A DNA stretch of 48,272 nucleotides from a virus. This document shows positions 1 to 11,700 of this stretch, piece by piece. The notes beneath the pieces were generated by a model that saw only the letters and a list, made by a program, of their open reading frames with translations, did no database searches and was not told the DNA's origin. Position 1 is the first letter of the stretch. Each line of letters opens with the position of its first letter. Location: positions 1 to 48,272 of the IMG/VR virus record IMGVR_UViG_3300030060_004007. One strand, 5' to 3'. A program made the translations under genes and the position numbers.

Positions 1-45
1 GTAGCCAATGAGTAAAGAAAATATTGAACCCATAACTAAAGACAT
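1..45 (-). CDS. Start of a hydrophobic protein (partial)
   Basis: Only the first 15 codons lie in the window, reading MSLVMGSIFSLLIGY, and the gene runs off the left edge. The ATG at 45 follows a GAGG ribosome-binding core that overlaps the stop region of the upstream tail fibre gene, so it is the next gene of the same transcript. The visible peptide is almost entirely hydrophobic, which fits a membrane segment or signal-like N terminus. Proteins downstream of a tail fibre in such operons are often holins or small tail proteins, but nothing here identifies the function. Confidence 0.5.
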   Translation of the reverse strand, partial: MSLVMGSIFSLLIGY

Positions 46-51
46 ATTTCC

Positions 52-2385
52 TCAATTTAAAGTTAGCCAACCTGTTGTTCCTGCGGCTGGCCCTTGAGAA
101 ATCAAACCATCACTAAAAGCCATTAATGTAATCGACTGGAAAGGTGCTAAAACAATAGCACTAGCACTACTAATTAAAGCGTGAGTTGTTGCATCATGGT
201 CAATTTTCTCAGCACCATTAGGGCCTATTGTGGTGTTACCTGCCCCAACATTTTTGAAAGTAATAGTTCTACCAGATAATCCACTAGCACTTGGTAAAGT
301 ATATTGTTTAGTAGCACCACCAGCATCAGTAGATATTATTACGCTTTTATCTGCTGCAATAGCATCTGCACCACTTCCACTATAAATATCTTCAAAAGCA
401 CCGTTGTTAAAATAACCGTTAGTGTTTAATCCCGCAGTAGCAGTAATAGTAGTACCAGAAGTTATACTACCAGAAATAGTTACATTATCTGAAGTATCCA
501 TCGTAATTGTGGCTCCTCCATCAGATGCTTGAATTACGTTTCCTGCAACTCTTAATTTACCATCAGAAGTTATTCTAATTGCTTCCGTCAATGTGCCATT
601 TAAACTAGTTGAAAAAATCATAGCTGAATCTTGAGTAGTTCCGGTAGCAGTAAATGATTGTTCTTTCAAAACTTGTATTTTACCAGAATCAACAGCGTTA
701 CCACCAGTATCTTCTAAATCAAACTGTATTGATACTTTACCAGCAGTACTTGCTGCGTCACTTTGATTGGTTAATTTTAGAGCAATTAATTCAGCATCTG
801 TATCTTTACTTATTTCTAACATACTGTCAGGGGCTCTTGTCCCAATACCAACTAAACCTGTTTTAGTTATAGTAAAATCAGAATCAGTATAAGAACCAGC
901 ATCATCTGTAGCAGTGTTATATCCTATATGTAAAATATTATCTTGTGCAGTAGTTGCAGTGCCTATAGACCAATTATGATGAGTGGACCCATCTATATTT
1001 GTCATAATTATATTTGTACCATTATTACCTCCATTATTAGATACTAACTGCATTCTTGCATCATCGTCTTCTATGATGAAGTTTACATAATCATCAGGGT
1101 TATAATTTGATACGGCTGTTTCTTGAATATGTAATTGAGATAAAGGTGCGAAATCAGTTGCACCAATACCTACTCTATTATCTCTAATATGCATTATGTG
1201 GTTAACGCTACCACCACTCCTCGCTGCAAATATAAGAGCCCCATCTTCAGAACCATCTGTTTCATCATATATTCTACTGTATATGTGAGCATAATCAATT
1301 TCTTCATCAGCATCATTCATTCCATCAAAACTAATGTGACCTATGTAATCATTAACTGCTGGACTTGCACTTGTTCTTAGGAATTTAATATCAGGGGAAC
1401 TTGAACCAGAAGCATCTGTGCTTTCTATCATTAACGCTGGTGTGGCATCACTAACAGATGAATATTTAATATGTAGCGTGGCATCAGGGGCAGTTTCGCC
1501 AATACCTACATTTCCACCATTAAATAGAGCAGCGTAATTAGTATTACCACCAGAAACTGTAACATCAAGGCCAGTAACAGTCTGTGCTCCAGTACCAGCT
1601 CCTACAACATCAACATCCATACCTATTGCAGTTGAAGTTCCTTTACTCGATGAACTAACATCTAAATCAATTCCTATATCGTTATGAGCAGCAGTTCCAC
1701 TATCTTGAGTTACTCTATCAAAATCAATTTTTAATGAAGTAATATCTTCAGCACTAACAACAGTTGATGCTCTATCTTTGTCAATTATAACTCCACCAAG
1801 AGTTGGAGTAACGGTAATTCCAGAAGCAGAACCAGTAATATTACCCGCTTCAGTATATCCACTACTATTATAACCAAAATTAATAGAATTTGAACTCTTA
1901 TCAAAACCGTATAATTGAACAGGTCTATCTGTTACGTTCTTTGTACCTGTTGCTCCCGCTGTAACTTTAACTAACGCTACTGGAATATCTCCAGCAGTTA
2001 AATTATCAGGGACTCTTGGGGATGAAGCCGCTGTTCCTTGCCTAACAGCAAAAGCACCATCAGATACTTGAATAACAATCATATCATATCTATCATTAGA
2101 AGTATCAGGGTCTGCTCCTAATTCAACTGCGCTAGGAGTGGCACTAGTTACTACACCTTCTCTCATATATTTGATAGCCCCACTAACACCAAACTGTGTT
2201 CTTGTACTTCCTGCTGTTTGTTGAAATACAGAACTACCATAATCTAAAACTGCTGTACCAGCAGCCGCTAATTCTAATGCCTTTATTATACCACTATGGA
2301 TATTATCTGCTCCATCTTTTACTCCAGCAGTTGTTGATGTGGCACTTAATGATGATATATGTTGATGTTTAGTATAATTTACCAT
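52..2385 (-). CDS. Tail fibre-like protein with VGIG repeats
   Basis: This 777-residue protein is probably a trimeric tail fibre or receptor-binding component. It contains three copies of a repeat of the form VGIG-x(4-6)-P-x(3)-L-x-I (NVGIGETAPDATLHIK, RVGIGATDFAPLSQLHIQE, LVGIGTRAPDSMLEISKD), near residues 290, 400 and 510. This repeat is widespread in phage tail fibres and bacterial surface adhesins. Composition is rich in Ser, Thr, Gly, Ala and Asp with few charged clusters, as expected for beta-structured fibres. The C terminus (residues about 675-777) resembles a separate beta domain ending in GWLTLN. It starts one base after the stop of the preceding small tail gene, behind an AGGTGA ribosome-binding core. 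Fibre role is inferred from repeats and position at the end of the tail module; the receptor is unknown. Confidence 0.72.
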   Translation of the reverse strand: MVNYTKHQHISSLSATSTTAGVKDGADNIHSGIIKALELAAAGTAVLDYGSSVFQQTAGSTRTQFGVSGAIKYMREGVVTSATPSAVELGADPDTSNDRYDMIVIQVSDGAFAVRQGTAASSPRVPDNLTAGDIPVALVKVTAGATGTKNVTDRPVQLYGFDKSSNSINFGYNSSGYTEAGNITGSASGITVTPTLGGVIIDKDRASTVVSAEDITSLKIDFDRVTQDSGTAAHNDIGIDLDVSSSSKGTSTAIGMDVDVVGAGTGAQTVTGLDVTVSGGNTNYAALFNGGNVGIGETAPDATLHIKYSSVSDATPALMIESTDASGSSSPDIKFLRTSASPAVNDYIGHISFDGMNDADEEIDYAHIYSRIYDETDGSEDGALIFAARSGGSVNHIMHIRDNRVGIGATDFAPLSQLHIQETAVSNYNPDDYVNFIIEDDDARMQLVSNNGGNNGTNIIMTNIDGSTHHNWSIGTATTAQDNILHIGYNTATDDAGSYTDSDFTITKTGLVGIGTRAPDSMLEISKDTDAELIALKLTNQSDAASTAGKVSIQFDLEDTGGNAVDSGKIQVLKEQSFTATGTTQDSAMIFSTSLNGTLTEAIRITSDGKLRVAGNVIQASDGGATITMDTSDNVTISGSITSGTTITATAGLNTNGYFNNGAFEDIYSGSGADAIAADKSVIISTDAGGATKQYTLPSASGLSGRTITFKNVGAGNTTIGPNGAEKIDHDATTHALISSASAIVLAPFQSITLMAFSDGLISQGPAAGTTGWLTLN

Positions 2386-2386
2386 T

Positions 2387-2749
2387 TTATTTCACCTGCA
2401 CCACAATTGTAAATTCCAAAATATCAGTTGCTGTTATCGGCCCCACACCATCAAAATCAATTCTGTTTAACATATTACCACTACTATCAAAAATTCCTAC
2501 TTCTGTTATTGTATATCCAGTTAACGCCGTAGCACTTCCTAAGAAACTCGCCTTGAATTCCACTCCAGTATCATTTGCTAATGTAGATGAAATATTATTT
2601 GTTACTGTTGGTACTCCGTTTGTCGTTCTCGGTGAATCTAATTCATTTGCGCTTGGATTAGTACTATCTGTCCCTGTTCCTACATCCATACTGGCAAAAT
2701 TAGTTTTAATTAACGTTGCTATCTGTTTCTTTCCTTCTTCTGTTATCAT
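2387..2749 (-). CDS. Small tail or baseplate protein
   Basis: The 120-residue product starts MITEEGKKQIATLI and then has a GTGT segment followed by Thr/Asn-rich beta sequence and a GYTITEVGIFDSSGNML motif. This arrangement (an N-terminal helix, a V-G-T-G segment, then an ITEVGIFD-type strand) is familiar from small tail or baseplate proteins that sit next to fibre genes, where it may link fibres to the baseplate. The start overlaps the stop of the 3083-aa hub-like gene by an ATGA, so the two are probably translationally coupled. The family match is from memory of the pattern, not a search. Confidence 0.55.
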   Translation of the reverse strand: MITEEGKKQIATLIKTNFASMDVGTGTDSTNPSANELDSPRTTNGVPTVTNNISSTLANDTGVEFKASFLGSATALTGYTITEVGIFDSSGNMLNRIDFDGVGPITATDILEFTIVVQVK

Positions 2750-5700
2750 TCAAACGCCTTCCCTTTAGTTAAATCTAAATCCAACATTAATGTCTTATTG
2801 GATAGTGTTGCTGTTCCTCCACTCAAAGTAAATCCTAATGTGGTACTAAATCCTAATAATGCCCCTGAAGAGAAACCTAAATTTGTACTTGCATTGGCTG
2901 GACAATACAATAAGTCTCCTTTAGTTAAAGTGACACTGAGAGGAGTAACTAGAGTAATCTGAGTAGAACTTACTGATTCTATAACCCCTAAGTTAGTACC
3001 AGCATTTGTGTAGAGGTTCGCTCCAGCAAGGAAAGTACTACTGATATCAATAGTTGTTGAAATTTTATCACCACTAGATACAGTAGCAGCAACACCTGTA
3101 TAATTCATATCAGCACTAGTAGTTATTTTATGAACTTGTAATGTTACTTCTCCTATCTCTAATTCATCAAATAAGTCGATATCTTGGTTAAGAGTTTCTG
3201 CTATATCTTCTTTGAAGGTTCTATCTAATCGTTTAATTTCAGTAATATTTTCAGCCAACAATTGACCTAATCCCTTTGAATATTTACTCAAAGTTAATTT
3301 GACGATTCCATCTATAGAATAGTCAATTCCAGTTATCATATAGTTTGAACGAGGGATATTTTCAGATGGATAATGAACAACTACACTATCTGCAATCTTA
3401 ACTAATTCAGTACCTCTTCGGTCAGTTTCTATTTTTAATTCTATATTTTCAGAAGAATGTAATCTCAATAATTTTTGAGCCAATTGTTCTGCTTGAACTT
3501 TATCAGAAATTGTTCTATCTATTCTTTCTAATGTCCTTTTACCTTTTAACTTGATACTTTCTAAATCTCTTTTTCTGACTTTCAAATCTTTACCATATAC
3601 TACTACGTCATTGTATAACTCAAAGGTGTTTTTATTTTTGGAAGCCAACATAATATTTTGAGTATCTTTATTCATTTCATCTATTTCGATAGATGTATTA
3701 CGTTCAAAATCTTTAGAAGAAGATACTTCTATAGTATTATTATCGACATATAATTCAAGAGTTTTGTTACCTAATATACTATTTGAAGCAGAAAATAAAT
3801 TAGATTCTCCACCTAAGAATTCAGGAGCAACAAAATATCCTTTTTCTGTAGAAGTTACAGAAGTAATATCAGAGCGGCGAGTATAATCAATATCTTCTCT
3901 CTTTAAGATATTATTTACAATATCTTCACTTTCTGGTGCTATAATTAATGATGTTCCTATTGATGCTGAAGAAATATCAGGGAGAGATACTCTATCCTTA
4001 GTAGTCAATTCAAATATTTCCCCTATTGAAATAATACCAGCCATTTTATTCACTGAAGAAAAACTTAGAGTGGTTTTGTTATTAGCAGCCTCTACAATCA
4101 TAGTATCTTCTTTCTTAATTCCACCATCTGTTTTTAGAACATTATAACTGGTGTTGTGAACAAAGGGTTTAGGAGACGCACCAAATAAATCTCCTTTATC
4201 TCTACAAACAACGTAATCAGAATTATCTGTATCTACATCTAATGATACATACATAGATAGAAGCCCCTCATTGAATGGGCTATTAATAGAATTATTACTA
4301 TCTTTAGAATTAAAAGAATTAACAACGTTAGAATAACAAGTATCAGAGTAAGGCATTTTACTAGTTTCTTTACTCATTACATACATTGGTATATTTTGAG
4401 GGCTGAAATCATAAGTACATATTTCGGCTGGTTTCATGATTCTGAAATGAGTATTAGTTGGGATGTTATCAGTATTAGTAGAAGAAGTGGCGTTATCTAA
4501 ATACAAATAATGAACAATAACATCGTTATCATAAGCAGTATTACTACTAGAAGTATAACCACCACTACCTCTTGTAGAGTAACCAATTTCATGTGAAACT
4601 ACATAATAAATTAAATCTGGAGTAACTCCTTCCATTATTCTATTGTATGTATTACCATCAGTAGATAATAGACTTTTACTTGTAGCAGCATTAATATCAC
4701 TAGCAACATTAGAACTAGTAAATGTGGAATTAGCCGTAGTTGAACCATTTAATTTACCACTTTCTGAAACTAAATACATACCAGTCAAATTAACAAAATT
4801 AAGAAAACCATTCTGTCCAAATGTGTTATTTTCTGAATGAGAAGCAATGTGTTCTGTATCTATTTCTAATCTAACAAGTTGTTTACCATTAGGTGAATTT
4901 AACCAATCGCCTGTAGAGGATTGATAAGTTTCCATCATCATAAATTTTAATTTATTCAATGATGAATATGCCTTATGGGTAACTTTAGTAGAAGAAGCAT
5001 TAGTTATGGTAAAGGTAGAATCATATTTCCCTAATGGAATATCAGTGGAATCATTTCTACCTGTATTAGATAAATCAGTAGAAAACGCTCCCATATCTGC
5101 CAAAGAAATTCTTGTATTTAATTTAGGGTCAATAATTCCTGATGTAGTATTTTTACCACCAGTACCATTATTGTAATAATAAAAACTTCTTGGTTTACCG
5201 TTAGTAGCGTTATGTGGGTCGGGGTCTGTAACTTGTAAATCATTATCTGTAGAACCACTCATTGAAAGAACAAGGACTGGATATATCCCAAAAGTTCTTG
5301 TTGCCATGTGGTAAATTCCTTTATCATTACCCCAATTAGAAGTAGCAGCAATACCAGAAGCACTAGATGTGCTGTAATATAACCCAAAATTAGCATCAGA
5401 AAGGCCAGTTATTCCTCCACTACCATTAACACTACTCACTCTAAACACTGTACCTGTTATCATGTAGTTTGAACCCACACCCACATTCACCTTAGTACGG
5501 CCAATATTATGAGTAGCAACAGAGACAATATCCCCTACTTGGTATCCATACCCTGCCTGAGTAATACTTAATGATGAATATTCTCCTTTAGTTAATGAAA
5601 AGGTTCCAGAACCAGCGGTACTTGTTAAATCTATATGTGTTCCAGAAGCAGCAGCAGCACCAGATACGGCTAATTTTAATTGATTACTATTTACTGTAAT

Positions 5701-8700
5701 TACAAAATAAGTCACATTAGCATCTAATCCCCCTATTCTAGAAGTACCATCGACTAAATCGGTGTAAATAACGGGGTCGCCAGTGAGAAAATTATGTGAA
5801 GTTTCTGTAATTACATCTGTACTAGTGTTTACATCTGTATAATTGATAGTTGGTGATGGAGTACCCCCGCCCAATTCAACTTGACCTAATCTTCCATAAG
5901 CAGGATATCCAGAATTAGTAGTTATGGCTCTTGTACTAGCGGCATTACTAGTATTACCATCCCAAGTTCTAATCCCTAATACTTCATGTGTAACTTGTGA
6001 TTGATTAGCCCCCGCATTAGTATCATTTGGGGTTAAGAAATCAATTTTTGTACCTTCAATTAAAGGTAAGAATTCGTTCTCAATAGTAAAAACTTGGTTG
6101 CCAGAACCAGCACCTGTTAAGTTAATGGCTACCCCATCTATGGCATTTTCATATGTTGTTGCTAATTGAATAGTAGTAGAGCTTTTAACGATAGCATAAT
6201 ATTTTGTTCCTACCGTTAAACCACCAATTGCAGAACTAGATGTAGAACTATAAATTACTTCTCTACCAGTAAAATCAATATCATGGGGGTCACTACTACT
6301 TGTAGGGTTGAATGTTAAAACATCAGTACTAGTATTTACATCAGAACCACTAGCAACTGTATATGATGAATTAAGATACATATTATCTCTTTCTCTATGT
6401 AAATAGATGAAATCCCCACCAGTTATTCTCATCATAGTTTGGTCTATAACGTTACTAGGACTTGAACTAATTTTGTGATATGCTTGACCTTCTATACCTA
6501 CCAAATCAGGTCCACCGAGAGTTCTTATTCCGTTAATAGGCATAGTTGCCCCCGCCATAACAGTGAAGAAATTATTATCTAAATTAGAATACATTTTTTG
6601 ATTATCACTCAAATCTTCTAAAATTAATTGTATAGTAGAAGAATAAGGGTAAGTAGGAATTGAAGGTAATAATTCACTTGTATTATTTCTTAGTGTAACA
6701 AAGTCATCATGCAGCATTTCTTTACTGTATAACATTCCTTTTCTAACTAATGATGGTTCTTGTAATAATCTAGTTTGAGAATAAAAATTATAGAAATCAG
6801 ATACTCTATCAACACCAATTGTATTATAATTTTTAAATCCAGTCTTACCATGAAAATAATAATTATTGTAAGGGGATAAAAATGAGTTATGAATTGTATT
6901 AGTAGAAGAAGAATTATGGAATATTTCCATATACTGATGAACTAAAGGAGATAATTTATTTGATTGGTCATCTAAGGATTTATTATTATATCCATAAGGA
7001 AGCCAACCGAATTCAGAAATACTAGATGGATTTCCGTTATCCCCATAAAGTGATAATTTAATGTCATCTGGACTAAGTGAAAAGGTTTGGGTTCCGGTTC
7101 CAGTTCCGGTTATATTTACTGCGGTCCCACTTAATGCATTAGCGAAAGTACTTGCTAATTTTACTTGTAAATCATCTATAATAATTAAGTAATAACTAGT
7201 ACCAACACTTAGTCCAGTAATAGCAGCACTTGAAGTGGAATCATAATTTATCTTCTGTCCAGTGTAAAGGAATTGAGAAGGATTACTAGTTCCTTGTGGC
7301 TCAAGGAATATAATATCATTACTTACATCTACGGTGCTCGATGAACTACTAAGGTCAAAAGTAACTGAGTTACTCAATATTTCTCCAGTTAAAGTGCCAA
7401 TATAGACGAAATCAGTGTAACTAGTGTTATGGAAAGTACCAGCAGGTCCACCCTCATGTAATTCTATAAAATGCCCCGAAGCACCAGAAATAGGGTGAGT
7501 AGTAACATAATTATTTGCTTTACCAATCAAATCTCCAAATTTAGTAAATAGATAATGTCCATCAATACTTCCACTTGCTTCAGGGTCTGCATCTAAAGTA
7601 GCATACCCCATCCTTGTGCCTGAAACGCTATTTGTATAAGTAGTAATTTGGAAATTATTTAAATTACTACCATCAATATTATCAGGTAAATCTATTGGTT
7701 GATTCAAATAATAATTTTTAATTTGACTATTAAATAGACTATCTGTTATTTTTGGTGGATTTTCAGCGTCAACTGTATTAAAATTAAAATCATAAGTTGC
7801 TTCAACTAATCTCATCAAACCGAATCTTTTCATTTGATTAGGATTAATAGAAGATGAACTAATATCTACTGTCTGTTGAGTTTCATCCTTATATTCATCT
7901 CTAGGATTATTTCCTAAATATTTATCATGAGATAATGTTCCTACTTTTTCAGACGTTTTAGATTTAAGAATTAATGAAAAATCAGTAAAACTTGCTCCTA
8001 AATCTGAATAACCTATATGGTTAGGTCTTTGCATTGATTCTGGAAAAATATCAGATAATCCGAATAAGAAATAAGTAGGAGATTTAGGGTCAAAAGAAGT
8101 TAACATATCTCTTATTTCCATAATAGAGTTATACCCATATTGAGCGAGATTATCCGTACTATCATCATAATGAGCAGAACCTATATGCCCATTTAATTTA
8201 GGAATCATATAAATTGGAGGTAATAGATTAAGTTCAGTAGGGTCAACAATAAGATAATCTCCAAAGGCACTACCTAAAACACCAGATGTTCCCCTCTCAT
8301 ATGGATTACCTGATAAATATTTGATGACTAAAGTATCATTAACATGTAAAGAATTATATGAGGAATCACTACCATAATTTCTAGCAAGGGATTCTTCTAA
8401 AGTGATTAGACCAGTAGAAGCTTTAGGGAAAAATTTGACCGCTTGTGCAACTCCTTGTAGGCTAGAAGAAATAGTAGAATAATTAAGATTATGAGTGCTA
8501 TCTAATTTGTTTATCTTTTTAATTTCATTTCTATTAAGAACACCTTTATCAAAAGTATTCAAATTAATATATTTGATATACTTACCTTCGCAACTCATTA
8601 ACCCTGAATAGGTTAGTCCCACTGGAATCTTTTTTGCATTTGAATTATTAGAAGCCTTAACTGAATCTAAAGGCTGCATAATACCTCCATTTGACATTCC

Positions 8701-11700
8701 TTGAGTGTTCAATAAGTAAATATGACTTGTATTGTTTTCGCTCAATAATTTAATTGTGGTAGAACCACTAACTAAATCTTCAATATTTCTATCTACTTCT
8801 ACATTATATTTTACAGTAGCAGTATTTGTATAACTAGCATCATCTAAAATATGAGTTTCATATACCCTTAAACCTGTAGCAAGATAATTACCGTTAGCAT
8901 CATACATTGGTCCTAATAATTGTTTTAAGTCTGTAGAAGTTGGAAAACCAGCAATAATATTACCTTTAGAATGAGTCCCTTCAATAGTAATAGCGTCAGT
9001 TAATGTGGAGTAAGTAGTACTATGAGGATTAGTATCTAATCTACCTAAAACCACAGGAAAAGTAGGAGCAACTCTTATGATGGTTTCCTGAGAAGCAGTA
9101 GGAGAAAAAGAAATAATTTGATATTCAGATAGACTATTAGGGGAATGAACTACATCCCCACTAAAAGAACCGCTACTTTCATCACCTAATCGAGCATAAT
9201 ATTTTGTTTCACTTTTATGAACTGAAGATGGACTGTTAATATAAAAACCACGACTTTCGGTATCTATAGATTTGAGAGAAGACCCATTATTATTGTAAGA
9301 AGTACCAATTAAAGTATCACCAATAGAAGTTGAAGCATCTGTTGGTAATTGTTTACCAGAAGTAAATACTACACCTTTACCAGATGTCCCTCTTAAATTA
9401 CTAACAGTATTAGATGCTCCAGCATCAGCAGATATCGCCTTACCAAAATAGACGTTATTAGATAATGATTTATCGGCAAAATAAAGTTGAGTAGTTGTAC
9501 TAGCAGCAACTAATGATGAAGTTCTAAGGGTAATAGTAGTACCTGTAGCACTCGCAACTTCACCAATTAGTTTTCCACTGGCTAAAAATAGGTAATCTCC
9601 CTCTGCTGGTAAAGTATCTCCACTTCCAACTGTTACTGTTTTATCACCTATTTTCAATGCAGTTGTAGTAATTTGGGCCGCAGTACCACCACTACCTAAT
9701 GTAGCAATTTCCATTATTGGTCCTTGTGTAGAATAAATATAGTCTTCAGAATGAAGATAATTCTTGTTGACAACTGGACCTAATAATTTAGCCATTTTAT
9801 CCATTCCTAAGAAAGTTAAAATTGGCTGTCTGTCTTGTGTTTCCGTATGAATTTCTTCTACTTCTCCTTCATGAACCACCCTCTGAATTTTACATTGTCC
9901 TGAGAAGAAATCAAGATAATTACCAGCACCAGTAAATTGAGAATAAAGAACTTTATTTTCGTTCTGGAAATACACTACCCCGTTAGCCCTATCACCATAA
10001 TCAATTAATAGTCTATCACCGGAATATTCTGCATCTCGTAATACCATCTCTAAATTATATATCCTCGCTCTATTTTTAGATGTAGTAGTGTCATTTACTT
10101 TGTAAGTTGTAACAGCATGACTGACATCTAAATCTGTATATGTTAAATCTGTATCAATTTCAAAATCTACTATTAAATTCTGACAAACACTAGACCACTT
10201 TCTTCTATATGCTGTAGCAGCAGTATAATTTGCCTGTAAATTACCTGAAGCATAAGCACCTAAAGCGTTAACTGCTCTATAAGAACCAACGGTGATAGTT
10301 TGAGAACCGCCTGAAGGCGCAGTAATAGCAGATGGAATGTAAAAATAATCACCCAATTTGAATGATTCAAAAGTAGAACCATTCCTCAAAAGTGCTCTTA
10401 AATCTTGACCGTCTTCTAATTTAGTAACGGTTAGAGTGCTGCCACCACTACTACCAGTAAAACTTCCGAAAATAGCCGTATCTTTTTCTTTAGTTATTTC
10501 AAGTTCAAATAAATCTTGATACACTTTGAAAGTGTCCTGTTCTTGAATTTTACTTGCTAAAATTTTCTTATGGTCTAACGCTTGAACTTTACATAAATTA
10601 CCTACAGAGCCATACCCCTTTGATACACTTATATCTAGAACTGTATTTACTATGTTAGTCTTAGTTGGTGAGATTTCATAATGTAGATAACGAGTTGGTC
10701 CATTAAAATTACCATTAGCAGCACCACCACCAGAAGCATATAACCCATTACTACTTCTTTCACCATTAACCATAAAGGAGTGAGAAGCAGTAAATGAATT
10801 ACTGTAAGAAGTAACTCCACCCCTTAATCCACCATCAATAATATTACTATTGTATCTATCACTATCATATAATACATCAACTAACTGTGCTTGGGTGTTA
10901 TAGGGTCCAGTATCAATAATCTCTTTTTCAAAATCAAGTCTGGTTCTAAAGAATAATGAAGAGTGAGTAGGAGTTCCCCCTATTTCTTTAGATTGATTTA
11001 ATTGGTATTTAGTCCCTGCATCTAATACGTTGTTTTCATCTAATCTACCATTATAGAAATAAGTTGTAGGTCTAGAAAATTCTGTATATTTTAAATGCCT
11101 ATTATCAGAAGAATCCTGTATTAGACCATAAGCAACTGCTACTGTTTTCGTATCAGTGGTTAATGGGCCTTTGAAAATTCTAAATTTAGTATTAACATCA
11201 ATCTCGTTTTCCATCGCTGGCTCAAACTCAAAGGCATCACCGCTATCATCTAAAGATAATAACTTAGTTATTTTAGCCAAATGATGTTTCTTAGCGTCAT
11301 CGGAATGGACTAAAACGAAATAATCATTAGTAGCAATATCCATATTGCCATTGTGTTCGTAGCCTGTCTCTATTGTGGTACTACTAGACCCTAATTTTAT
11401 ACCAATATTAACCGCATTTTCTTGCCTATAACAATGTATTCTATTTTCTCTTGTGGTACTAAGATTAGAAAAATGTAAAGTTATTGTATCTCCAGCGGTT
11501 GCATCATAAGGAGCATATACGTTTAATTGTTCATCTTCATCTTTAGTATTACTTACTCCATTAACAGAAGCATCAGAAAGGTCAGCATCAAAAGTAAAGG
11601 TTTGATTAGTATTTGTAGCCGTTGTGTTAGCACTTAAAGTAAAACAAGTAGCGTTGTTAATAGAAGTAATGGTTGCTCCTGCCGGTATTCCTGTCCCTGT

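Noticed and set aside
52-2385. Tail fibre as target of a diversity-generating retroelement
   Set aside because: I saw no reverse transcriptase and no template-repeat-like second copy in the window.
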